From an uncultured Myxococcales bacterium (GTDB taxonomy: Bacteria; Myxococcota_A; UBA9042): DNA of 64,000 nt. The notes below the pieces were generated by a model, which saw nothing but the letters and a program-made list of their open reading frames with translations, made no database searches and was not told where the DNA came from. Within the stretch, counting starts at the first letter, position 1. Every line of letters begins with the position of its first letter. The position numbers and the translations under genes were made by a program. Below, piece by piece: positions 44,022 through 51,661 of this stretch. The stretch lies in assembly GCA_903883645.1 (NCBI GenBank), contig CAISBR010000004.1:18439-82438 (forward strand), read 5' to 3'.

Positions 44022-47000
44022 ATGGCCCGCATCTACTTCTACAGCGACGAAGGCGAGTTGCTCGACGTCGAGGTCAGCCCCGACTACCCCGAGATCAGTG
44101 TCGGTCGACAGGCCAGTTGTGAGATCCGCTCGGCCGGCCAAAGCGTGTCGCGGCGCCATGCCCGTGTTTACTTCGACCAGGGGCAGTACATCCTGCAAGA
44201 CCTCAATTCGTCGAACGGTACGTTCTATTCGGGCACGCGGCTGCCGGCGGGCGACTCGGTTGTGCTCGAGGACGATGCGTTGTTTGCGTGCGGTCAGTTT
44301 GAGCTGCGGCTTGCTTACGAAGAGGCCGACTTGCTGATGGCGGAGCAGGGGTGGGACCAGCCGGGGGCTATTCCGCCGCCGCCGCCGCCGCCGCCACCGC
44401 CACCGCCGCCACCGCCTGGACCGCAAGCCTGGGTTGACGCGGTCTCGGCTATTCCGCCGCCGCCCCCTCCGCCACCGCCACCGCCGTCGTTTGTGGAGAA
44501 CTTGGCGCCGCCGCCACCGCCGCCGCCTCCTCCGCCACCACCTCCGCCGCCGCCGCCGTTTGTGGAGAACTTGGCGCCGCCACCGCCGCCACCGCCACCA
44601 CCACCGCCGCCGCCGTCGTTTGTGGAAAACTTGGCGCCGCCGCCGCCCCCTCCGCCGCCCCCTCCGCCTCCGCCACCGGCACAGAGCCTGGGGGAGCCCG
44701 AGTGGGTAGAGGTGGATAGTGCGACGTTGCCGGCCGACCGCGATGGGCTGCCGACTCTGGGCCAGCCGGTATGGGCGCCCACAGCGCTGCCAGTAGTGCT
44801 TGATCCGCCGGTCGAGGTAGGCGCTGCGGCAGTGCCGGCGCAACGCGCCCAGGGCCCCGGCCCCACGTTGGCCTATGGCTCGACCGATGCCGCAGCCGCC
44901 ATCGCCGCGGTCGCAGCCCCACACCGCGGCACGCCGGCACCACTGGCCGAAGCGGAACAAGTGGAGCCCGAAGAGGTCGAAGACTCGCTGCTCGACGCGA
45001 TGGGCATGGGCGACGACGAGGCCCCTGCGCCGGCGGTAATCACAGAGGGCACTGAACGACCGACTGCAGAAGCTGAAACCGCGCCCCCAAGCGAGCTGAT
45101 TGCGCGCATTTCGCAGGCTGCGCAAGCCGAAACCGAGACCGAGCAGCCCGTGGCCGATGCCGCCCTCCTAGCCGAGATCGACGGACTGCGCGCACAACTC
45201 GCCGCCAGTCAAGCGGCATGGGCCGAGGAGCACGAGCACGCGGCGGCCGCAGAAGGCTTGGCCAGCCAGCGCGCAGACGAGCTTGAGCAGGTGCGCCATG
45301 CGCTGCAGCAAGCGGAAGCCGCTGTCGCGGAAGTGCCGGCTGTGGACCTCGAGCTACCCACTCGACTGCAAGACGCGCAAGACTTGCTCGACCAAGCGCG
45401 TGCGGAGCTCGCCGATGCCGATGCAAGGCTGGCCCAGGCCGACGCCTACCGCCAAACTGTTGAAGCCGAGACCGTTGCGACCCAAGCCCTGCTGGCAGCG
45501 AAGACCCGCGAGGCCGACGAACAGCGCGAGCTTGTGGATGGCGAGCGCCTGACGCGGCGCCTTGCCGAGCAAGACATGGACCTCGCGGAACACAAAGTGG
45601 AGGAGCTGGAGACGCAGCTGCAAGGTCTTCGCGACCAGGTACAGGCGTTGCAGGCCACCGCGGGCGAGGCCGGACAGGCGCAGGCTCGATTGGGCAATCT
45701 AGAGACCCAGCTGGCGGGCGCGCGCGCCGAGGGGCAGCAGTGGCACAGCGAGCTTGAGCAGATCAGGTCGCAACTCCAAGCGCAGCAAGCGGAACACGAG
45801 CTGCTGCAGGGCGCCCATGGCACTGCACAGACCGAGTTGGAGCAGGCTCGCCTCGCCCACATGGCCCAGCAGACCGAGCTCGCAGCCCAGCAGACCCAGC
45901 ACGCAGCCCAGCAGGCCGAGCTCGCAGCCCAGCAGACCGAGCTCGCAGCCCAGCAGGCCCAGCACGCAGCGGCGGTTGAACAGCAGGTTGCAGCTCTGCA
46001 GGCGCAGCTCGTCGAGGCGCAAAGCCAAGCTGCGGCAGGGCTCGAACTGCAGACCCAGCTTCAAGAAAAGCTGACCATGGCCGAAATGGCCCACGCGGCG
46101 CTGCAGAGTCAACTTGGCCAGGGCGAGCAGGCCGTAGCCGTGGTGCAAGCCGACTTGGCCCAGGCCCTCGCAGCCCTGGCAGCGGCGCTCCAAGAGCAGG
46201 CAGGGCTGCAGGCCAACCTAGAGCAACTGGGCGAGCAACTGTCGGGTGGTCAGATTCAGCTAACCTCGGCGCACGCTGAGCTTGCGGCCTCGCAGGCAGA
46301 GCTGCAGGCGCTGCAGGCGACCGTGGCGGCACACAGTGGCGAGGGGGCGGCGGCTCAGGCACAACTTGCAGAATTGCAGGATCAGATCCTCGACTTGCAG
46401 CTTCAGGCCGAGCAAGCGGAGCGCGATGGTGGCGAACGCGTGGCTCACCAACAGGCCGAGCTAGAGACCCTGCGCCGACAGCTGGGAGAAGCCCTAGCAT
46501 CGAGCGAAGGTACGAGTGCAAGTCTGCAAGAACAGCTGGCGACCCTGCAAGAACAGCTCGCGGCTGCGGAACTGGCTCGCCAGGAGCTGGCCACCCAGGC
46601 GGAGTGCGATCGGGCGGCCCTGAGCAGCCAACTGGCCGAGGCCACGCGCGAGGCTACCGAGCTGACTGCGAGCCAGAGCGCGGCCCAAATGCAGCTATCG
46701 CAACTGCAGGAACAGCTGGGCGACTTGCAGATTGAACGCGAGCTGCTGCAAGAGCAGGTAGCGACCGACGCGGCCGCGGCCGATGCTAGTCTGGCCACTG
46801 CGCGGAGGGAGGCCGATGCCAAGGCCAGTGCCTTGGAGCAGAGTGCCGCAGAGCTAAATGCTAAGATCACCAAACTGCAAGCAGACTTGCAAGACGCTAG
46901 CCACGGTGCAGCCGGCGAGGCGAGTGCGCTGCGGGCGCAGCTTGGCGAGGCAGAAGCCGAGGTCGATGCCCTGCGGCAGCAGGCCGGCGCCGCCGAGCGA

Positions 47001-48119
47001 CAGCTAGCCCAAGCGCAACAAGCGGGCGAGACTGCTACGGCGCAATCAGCTAAATTGCAGGATCATATCAACACGTTGCAAGCCCAGCTCGACGTTGTGC
47101 ATACCTCTGCCAGCGATGAGGCGAGCGCGCTTCGCCAGCAACTGCAGGGCGCCGAAACGGATCTGGATGCGGCGCGATTGCGGGTCGCGGAGCTTGAGTC
47201 GGGCGAACGCGAGGCGCAGGCGAGTACCGCGGCGCTGCTCGCCCAGATTGATGCGCTTGAAGGCGATGTGGTCACGGCACAGCAGGCGCACGCCAAGGCC
47301 GAAGCGGCGGCGGCCGACGAGCAGAATCAGCTCGGCAAGCTGACACAGAGCCTCGAGGCCGAGCAGGCCAAGGCCACGCAACTACAGGCTCAGACAAGCG
47401 AATTGCAAGCCCAGGCCAGTGCGTTGGAGGCTCAGTCGGGCGAGTTGAAGGCCCAACTGGCGAGTGCCCAGGCCCAACTGGCGGGTGCCCAGGCCCAACT
47501 GACGGGTGCCCAGGCCCAACTGACGGGTGCCCAGGCGCAGGCGGCTGCCGACACCAGCGGCCCGTGGCAGACCAAGTGCGATGGATTGCAAGCAGAGTTG
47601 GATCAAGCGCAAAGCGACCTAAAGCGGGTCAAAGCAGCGCGCGTGGCGGCCGAGGCGGCGCTGCATGAGTTCGAGGCGCAAGTCAGCGCGGCCAAACAGG
47701 GGACAGGCCAGGCCCAGGCCGAAGTTCAGCAGGCCGTCGAGCGCGCCGAGCAAGCCGAGAAGCTGGCCCGCGAGGCGGAGCGGCGCGCCCAAACGGCAGA
47801 ACAGAAGGCCGAGCAAGCACAAAAGGCGACTGCCGCAGTGCCACTTGCCGCAGCCCCCGCAGCGACCCCGGGGGGCGCGATCGATCTGGGCCCCGCAGCG
47901 CGCCTGATCGACGAACTGTACGGGGTAGTATCGTCGTTCCGCCCCGATCTGCGCTCGATCGACGATGCCGCCAAGCTGCTGCTGAGCGACGACGAAGACG
48001 ATCACACAGAAGGCGCTGAAATGCTGCGCGAAAGCCTAGACAACGCCAACAGCCGCAGCGGTGAGCTGAAGAATCTGGCGGCAGCGCTGCGCGATTTTGT
48101 CGAGAAGCACGGGCAATAG
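44022..48119 (+). CDS. FHA-domain protein with polyproline tract and long coiled coil
   Basis: A 1365-residue protein without a signal peptide. An FHA domain at about 20-95 (EISVGRQASCEI, SVSRRHARVYF, LNSSNGTF) should bind phosphothreonine. Residues about 117-219 are polyproline tracts of 11-17 residues separated by FVENLAP spacers. A Pro/Glu-rich linker follows, then a Gln/Ala/Glu/Leu-rich coiled coil from about 375 to 1280. A conserved-looking C-terminal domain (LIDELYGVVSSFRPDLRSID to LAAALRDFVEKHGQ) ends it. GAGGAGG lies 8 bases before the ATG. A phosphorylation-dependent cytoskeletal or polarity scaffold is the best guess, not shown. Confidence 0.9.
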   Translation: MARIYFYSDEGELLDVEVSPDYPEISVGRQASCEIRSAGQSVSRRHARVYFDQGQYILQDLNSSNGTFYSGTRLPAGDSVVLEDDALFACGQFELRLAYEEADLLMAEQGWDQPGAIPPPPPPPPPPPPPPPGPQAWVDAVSAIPPPPPPPPPPPSFVENLAPPPPPPPPPPPPPPPPPFVENLAPPPPPPPPPPPPPSFVENLAPPPPPPPPPPPPPPAQSLGEPEWVEVDSATLPADRDGLPTLGQPVWAPTALPVVLDPPVEVGAAAVPAQRAQGPGPTLAYGSTDAAAAIAAVAAPHRGTPAPLAEAEQVEPEEVEDSLLDAMGMGDDEAPAPAVITEGTERPTAEAETAPPSELIARISQAAQAETETEQPVADAALLAEIDGLRAQLAASQAAWAEEHEHAAAAEGLASQRADELEQVRHALQQAEAAVAEVPAVDLELPTRLQDAQDLLDQARAELADADARLAQADAYRQTVEAETVATQALLAAKTREADEQRELVDGERLTRRLAEQDMDLAEHKVEELETQLQGLRDQVQALQATAGEAGQAQARLGNLETQLAGARAEGQQWHSELEQIRSQLQAQQAEHELLQGAHGTAQTELEQARLAHMAQQTELAAQQTQHAAQQAELAAQQTELAAQQAQHAAAVEQQVAALQAQLVEAQSQAAAGLELQTQLQEKLTMAEMAHAALQSQLGQGEQAVAVVQADLAQALAALAAALQEQAGLQANLEQLGEQLSGGQIQLTSAHAELAASQAELQALQATVAAHSGEGAAAQAQLAELQDQILDLQLQAEQAERDGGERVAHQQAELETLRRQLGEALASSEGTSASLQEQLATLQEQLAAAELARQELATQAECDRAALSSQLAEATREATELTASQSAAQMQLSQLQEQLGDLQIERELLQEQVATDAAAADASLATARREADAKASALEQSAAELNAKITKLQADLQDASHGAAGEASALRAQLGEAEAEVDALRQQAGAAERQLAQAQQAGETATAQSAKLQDHINTLQAQLDVVHTSASDEASALRQQLQGAETDLDAARLRVAELESGEREAQASTAALLAQIDALEGDVVTAQQAHAKAEAAAADEQNQLGKLTQSLEAEQAKATQLQAQTSELQAQASALEAQSGELKAQLASAQAQLAGAQAQLTGAQAQLTGAQAQAAADTSGPWQTKCDGLQAELDQAQSDLKRVKAARVAAEAALHEFEAQVSAAKQGTGQAQAEVQQAVERAEQAEKLAREAERRAQTAEQKAEQAQKATAAVPLAAAPAATPGGAIDLGPAARLIDELYGVVSSFRPDLRSIDDAAKLLLSDDEDDHTEGAEMLRESLDNANSRSGELKNLAAALRDFVEKHGQ
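44373..44678 (+). repeat. polyproline-coding repeat with FVENLAP spacers
   Basis: An in-frame tract of CCG/CCA/CCT proline codons broken by three near-identical spacers encoding SFVENLAP or FVENLAP and one encoding GPQAWVDAVSAI. The spacer DNA (TTTGTGGAGAACTTGGCGCC) is almost unchanged, which points to recent duplication of the unit. Confidence 0.85.
45864..45968 (+). repeat. 21-bp tandem repeat in the coiled coil, five copies
   Basis: Five head-to-tail copies of a 21-base unit starting GCCCAGCAGACCGAGCTCGC and differing at a few positions. Each encodes seven residues (AQQTELA or AQQTQHA), one heptad of the coiled coil, so duplication lengthens the rod without breaking register. Confidence 0.85.
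47451..47534 (+). repeat. 21-bp tandem repeat in the coiled coil, four copies
   Basis: Four copies of a 21-base unit starting GCCCAACTGACGGGTGCCCA, with one or two changes between copies. Each encodes AQLTGAQ or AQLAGAQ, again one heptad. It is distinct in sequence from the array at 45864-45968. Confidence 0.85.
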
Positions 48120-48131
48120 CCGCGGGTCGGC

Positions 48132-49235
48132 CTACATCGGCTCGTGGCCGCCCTCAGCCTGCTGAGCGAGCAAGTCGTCGAGAACGCGGAACAGTTCGTC
48201 GTTGCCTAGTTGCTTGTAGCTAGCTAGATTTTGGGCAAATTCGCTGGCACGCGCGAGCAGTTCCTCGACATCTTTGGCCTCGATCTCGGCCCGGTGCAGG
48301 CCATAGCCCAGCTTTTGCAGGTAGATCGCATTCAGCGTCTGCTCAAACTGCCCCACCAGCGGCACCGACAGCAGCGGCTTGCGCAGGTAAACCGCCTCGC
48401 CCATAAGCGAAAATCCACCGCCCGCGATCACCGCCTTGGCCGAAGCGAGGTGGTCGACAAATTTGGTCTCCGAAAACGGCTGATGCTGCAGGTTGCCATC
48501 GACCTGGATCTCGCCAATGCCGCGCCGCATCCCGTAGACCAAAAACTGCTGATCTGCAAAGCCTTTAAGCACATCCGCCAAGCGTTCGGCGCCCTCGCCC
48601 GTCTGGTAGACCAACACATGTTCACCCAGCGAGGGCTGCGCGGCCAGCACCTCGGGGCGCAGGATCGGCGGCACTAGCGTCGTGCGCCCGCGCTTGACGG
48701 TCGGATAGAAAAACGTAGTAATGATATAGTGTTCACACCCAGGCAGCTTGGTGCGGACAATGCCTTTGGCCAGCAAGAACGCCGCCGGATCGACGCGAAA
48801 CACATCGTCGTCGTGGTGGCAGCGACTCAGAATCTGCATGTTGTCGATACTGATGACCGGCAGGGCGTGCGCCTTGGCGAACAAGAATGACCACGACTCA
48901 AAATCCGAAATCACCAACTCGGGCTGCCAGTTGCGCGCGATCTCGAACCACTGGCGAATGTTGCCCGGCAGGCCGTCGTGCCATGTCGCCGGCAGCAGCG
49001 CCTGTTTTAGGTTCGACAGAGCGGTCGCCGTCTTCTTGACCTCGTTGTCTTCGTAGATCAGGTGCAGACCATGGATACGATGTACCCCTGCAAAATGCTT
49101 GGCCAACATCGCATGGGCGCGCCCCGAAACCACGATCTGCAAGTCGTGCCCGGCCGCCACCAAGTGCTCGAGCACCACCCGCGATCGCGTGGCGTGCCCC
49201 ATACCTTCGCCGACCACTCCGTATAGAATCCGCAT
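48132..49235 (-). CDS. MJ1255-type glycosyltransferase
   Basis: A 367-residue GT-B-fold protein. MRILYGVVGEGMGHATRS is the N-terminal nucleotide-sugar-transferase loop. The middle (LVISDFESWSF, VISIDNMQILSRC) and the C-terminal acceptor/donor segment (ASAKAVIAGGGFSLMGEAVY, FEQTLNAIYLQKLG) match the MJ1255/VC2487 family of uncharacterised glycosyltransferases, related to MurG. It probably transfers a sugar to a lipid or surface glycan in the cytoplasm. GAGGCAGGCG precedes the ATG at 49235. Downstream it ends 13 bases from the end of the FHA gene; upstream is a divergent region shared with rpsT. Confidence 0.8.
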   Translation of the reverse strand: MRILYGVVGEGMGHATRSRVVLEHLVAAGHDLQIVVSGRAHAMLAKHFAGVHRIHGLHLIYEDNEVKKTATALSNLKQALLPATWHDGLPGNIRQWFEIARNWQPELVISDFESWSFLFAKAHALPVISIDNMQILSRCHHDDDVFRVDPAAFLLAKGIVRTKLPGCEHYIITTFFYPTVKRGRTTLVPPILRPEVLAAQPSLGEHVLVYQTGEGAERLADVLKGFADQQFLVYGMRRGIGEIQVDGNLQHQPFSETKFVDHLASAKAVIAGGGFSLMGEAVYLRKPLLSVPLVGQFEQTLNAIYLQKLGYGLHRAEIEAKDVEELLARASEFAQNLASYKQLGNDELFRVLDDLLAQQAEGGHEPM

Positions 49236-49335
49236 CGCCTGCCTCGATTTGCTCGGTTGCTGTCTGTGGCGAGTGTCGCATGGCCCCTGCGCCCCAGCAA
49301 TCCGCCGCGGCAAGCGCCCGAGCGCAGATTCGACC

Positions 49336-49364
49336 TTGACCACAATCGGGCAGCCCGTTAAGCT
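49336..49364 (+). promoter_or_regulatory. candidate sigma-70 promoter for rpsT
   Basis: TTGACC (49336-49341), a 17-base spacer and TAAGCT (49359-49364) match the housekeeping promoter consensus well. It lies in the 272-base region between the divergent glycosyltransferase gene and rpsT, about 145 bases before the rpsT start, leaving a long leader. The rest of this region shows no further clear element. Confidence 0.45.
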
Positions 49365-49507
49365 ATTGCCCCTCTGTGGGCTTTGGCGCCCGCTGAGAAC
49401 CCACCCTGCAGCGCCCTGGCGATCGACCGCACCCCGCAGTCTACCCGCTCAGTTGATCTGCAACCCCAACGTCGCGGCTGGCTTAGACCCGCCGCACGAG
49501 GTCCATC

Positions 49508-49768
49508 GTGGCGAACCATGTGTCGGCGCTCAAGCGCGCAAAGCAGAACGAGAAGGCCCGCAACCGCAACCGCGCGGACAAGGCTACCAATCGCACCGCC
49601 GTCAAGAAGTTCCTGGCCGCCGTCGAGCAGGGCAATGGCGACGCGGCGCTGCCCGTCGTAATGTCGCAGCTCGCCGCCAGTGCGGCCAAAGGCGTGATCC
49701 CCAAGAAGCGCGCTTCGCGGAAGATCTCGCGTCTGGCCAAGGCGCTGCACGCGACCAAGGCGAACTAG
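49508..49768 (+). CDS. rpsT: 30S ribosomal protein S20
   Basis: An 86-residue basic protein that binds 16S rRNA early in assembly of the small subunit. MANHVSALKRAKQNEKARNR and the helical Lys/Arg-rich rest (KKRASRKISRLAKAL) are typical. The start codon is GTG at 49508, with GAGGT 6 bases upstream; there is no ATG at this position. A weak initiation codon is also known for E. coli rpsT (TTG), where it serves autoregulation, so a similar control is possible. The long leader after the candidate promoter fits that idea. Confidence 0.96.
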   Translation: MANHVSALKRAKQNEKARNRNRADKATNRTAVKKFLAAVEQGNGDAALPVVMSQLAASAAKGVIPKKRASRKISRLAKALHATKAN

Positions 49769-49822
49769 ATTCCACGGCTCTATCTGGGCCTTGGGGTTGC
49801 ATAGCACAGGAGTAAGGCCGGC

Positions 49823-50554
49823 ATGGCTTGGCTCAGGAACGAGGACCTGCTGCAGATCGGCAAGGACCCGCCTGGGCTTGAGCTTGCCGGCTATTGGCGG
49901 CGCGCGGCGATCGGTGTTCCCGATTCGGCCCGCCGTCTGCTTAGTTATCTTACGTCGAGCCTTGCCTCGCGCGGCTGGTTGGCCAGCGCCGACAACTTGC
50001 TGGTGCAGGCGGTCGAGCACTTGGCCGAACCTGCCCATCAAGTGCAGACGGATTGGCAGTTCTTGGTCGACCGCGACCTGCTGAGCCTGGACCAAGGCAA
50101 AGTAGTGGCGCTGGTGGGGCTGCTGGCGACGCGACCGACTCGACTAAGCTATGTTGTTGATACTCATCATGAGTTACACTTAGTAGGGCCGCTGGCGGCG
50201 CTGGCCGTGGCGCGCGCGTTGGGCAAACCCGGCGAAGTGCGGGCGACGTGCCTGGGCAACGGCCAGACCCGGCTGCGCTTGATGTGCGATGCCCATGGGG
50301 TGCAGGCGCGCCAGCCCGAAACAATCGGTCTATTTTTGCCTAGTTGGGATGGTCTGATCGCACCCAGTCAAGCGAGCGCAGCCGGTGGATTGTTTGCCGA
50401 CGACGACGCCTTGGGTGCGTGGCAAGACCGCAACGGCGATCCCGCAGGAATGCCAGTGCCGGCGATGTTTTTCGACATGGCGGCCATTGAGCTAGGGCAG
50501 CAGGTGGGCGCGGCGCTCGAGGGCCTGCTAAACCACCTACCCGACTTCGATTAG
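49823..50554 (+). CDS. unknown protein, possibly a degenerate alkylmercury-lyase-like fold
   Basis: A 243-residue cytoplasmic protein. An N-terminal helical part (GVPDSARRLLSYLTSSLASR) precedes a central segment (RPTRLSYVVDTHHELHLVGP, LAALAVARALGKPGEVRATC, NGQTRLRLMCDAHG) that resembles the order of elements in MerB organomercurial lyases. The catalytic CAxD motif of MerB is replaced by LAAL, and only ATC and LMC carry cysteines nearby, so mercury cleavage is unlikely. The similarity is my reading by eye and could be wrong. CAGGAG lies upstream of the ATG. It sits between rpsT and deoC. Confidence 0.5.
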   Translation: MAWLRNEDLLQIGKDPPGLELAGYWRRAAIGVPDSARRLLSYLTSSLASRGWLASADNLLVQAVEHLAEPAHQVQTDWQFLVDRDLLSLDQGKVVALVGLLATRPTRLSYVVDTHHELHLVGPLAALAVARALGKPGEVRATCLGNGQTRLRLMCDAHGVQARQPETIGLFLPSWDGLIAPSQASAAGGLFADDDALGAWQDRNGDPAGMPVPAMFFDMAAIELGQQVGAALEGLLNHLPDFD

Positions 50555-50646
50555 GCCCTTTGGCGCGGTTTGGCGCGGCGCAAGGCTGGCCCTGCGGCGC
50601 ACTCTGCGCTATCCTCGGCGGTTGGGGCCCAAGCCCCCGCGAGGCC

Positions 50647-51660
50647 GTGTTGAGCACTGACCGCCAATTCGAACAACTCGTTCAAACTATTACCGATCGC
50701 GTACGGTCGGAGCTAAATCGGCAGGGTCAGACCTCGCTGGGCGTCGCGGCGAGCAGCGCCCCAGCAAGCCGCCCAAGCAGCCACGGCGATCACGGCGGCC
50801 ACGGCCATCACCACGCCTCGGGCTCACCGTGCAAGGCCGGCAAGGGCGAATGCACCGGCTGTGGCTGGTCGATCTCGCGCCGCCCCGACGACGTGGCCAA
50901 AATCGTCGACTTGGGCGCTCAGCGCGTGTCGGCCGCACCCGGCTTCGATGGCAGCATCTTGCGCGCGGACTTGGCCCGCTACATCGACCACACGCTGCTC
51001 AAGGCCAACGCGGATCGCGACGAGCTGAAGAAATTGTGCAGTGAAGCCGCCAAGTACAAGTTCGCCTCGGTGTGCGTCAATGCGGTCAACGTCGCCTACT
51101 GCGCCCGCGAGCTCAAGGGCTCGGGCGTGCCGGTGGTGGCGGTCGTCGGCTTCCCCCTCGGCGCCATGACGCCGGCGGCCAAAGCGTTCGAGACCCGCGA
51201 GGCCCTGCGCGACGGCGCCGAAGAGATCGACATGGTGATCAACATCGGCGCGCTGAAGTCGAAGGATTACGCGCTGCTGCTGGCGGATATCCAGGCGGTG
51301 GTGCAGGCGGCAGGTAGCAAGCGCGTCAAGGTTATCTTAGAGACCGGCGAGCTGACCCGCGACGAAAAGGTGATCGCCTGCGCGCTGAGCAAAACCGCCG
51401 GCGCGGCTTTTGTCAAGACTTCTACGGGCTTTGGACCCGGTGGCGCGACGGCGGACGATGTGGCGCTGATGAAGGCGGTGGTCGGCGCCGAGGTCGAGGT
51501 CAAGGCGTCGGGCGGGATGCGCACCTCCGACGATGTCGACAAGATGATCCAGGCCGGCGCCACCCGCATCGGTGCCAGCGCATCGGTGGCCATCGTGCGC
51601 GGCGTGACGAACAAGCCCGAGGCGGGCAAGCCGCAGCTGCGACGAGTCGGCGGCTACTAA
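50647..51660 (+). CDS. deoC: deoxyribose-phosphate aldolase with His/Cys-rich N-terminal extension
   Basis: A 337-residue class I aldolase that splits 2-deoxyribose-5-phosphate into glyceraldehyde-3-phosphate and acetaldehyde. The Schiff-base Lys is in FVKTSTGFGPGG; EIDMVINIGAL and VKASGGMRTSDD carry the other catalytic Asp and Lys. The catalytic part is normal (about 220 residues). It is preceded by about 110 extra residues with SSHGDHGGHGHHHASG and CKAGKGECTGCGW, which could bind metal. Long N-terminal extensions also occur on DeoC proteins encoded with microcompartments, but no such genes are here. The start is GTG at 50647 or TTG at 50650 after GAGG; no suitable ATG is close. Confidence 0.9.
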   Translation: MLSTDRQFEQLVQTITDRVRSELNRQGQTSLGVAASSAPASRPSSHGDHGGHGHHHASGSPCKAGKGECTGCGWSISRRPDDVAKIVDLGAQRVSAAPGFDGSILRADLARYIDHTLLKANADRDELKKLCSEAAKYKFASVCVNAVNVAYCARELKGSGVPVVAVVGFPLGAMTPAAKAFETREALRDGAEEIDMVINIGALKSKDYALLLADIQAVVQAAGSKRVKVILETGELTRDEKVIACALSKTAGAAFVKTSTGFGPGGATADDVALMKAVVGAEVEVKASGGMRTSDDVDKMIQAGATRIGASASVAIVRGVTNKPEAGKPQLRRVGGY

Positions 51661-51661
51661 T

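Noticed and set aside
49823..50554. Active organomercurial lyase
   Set aside because: The catalytic CAxD motif is missing and there are no mer genes nearby; only a distant fold similarity is possible.
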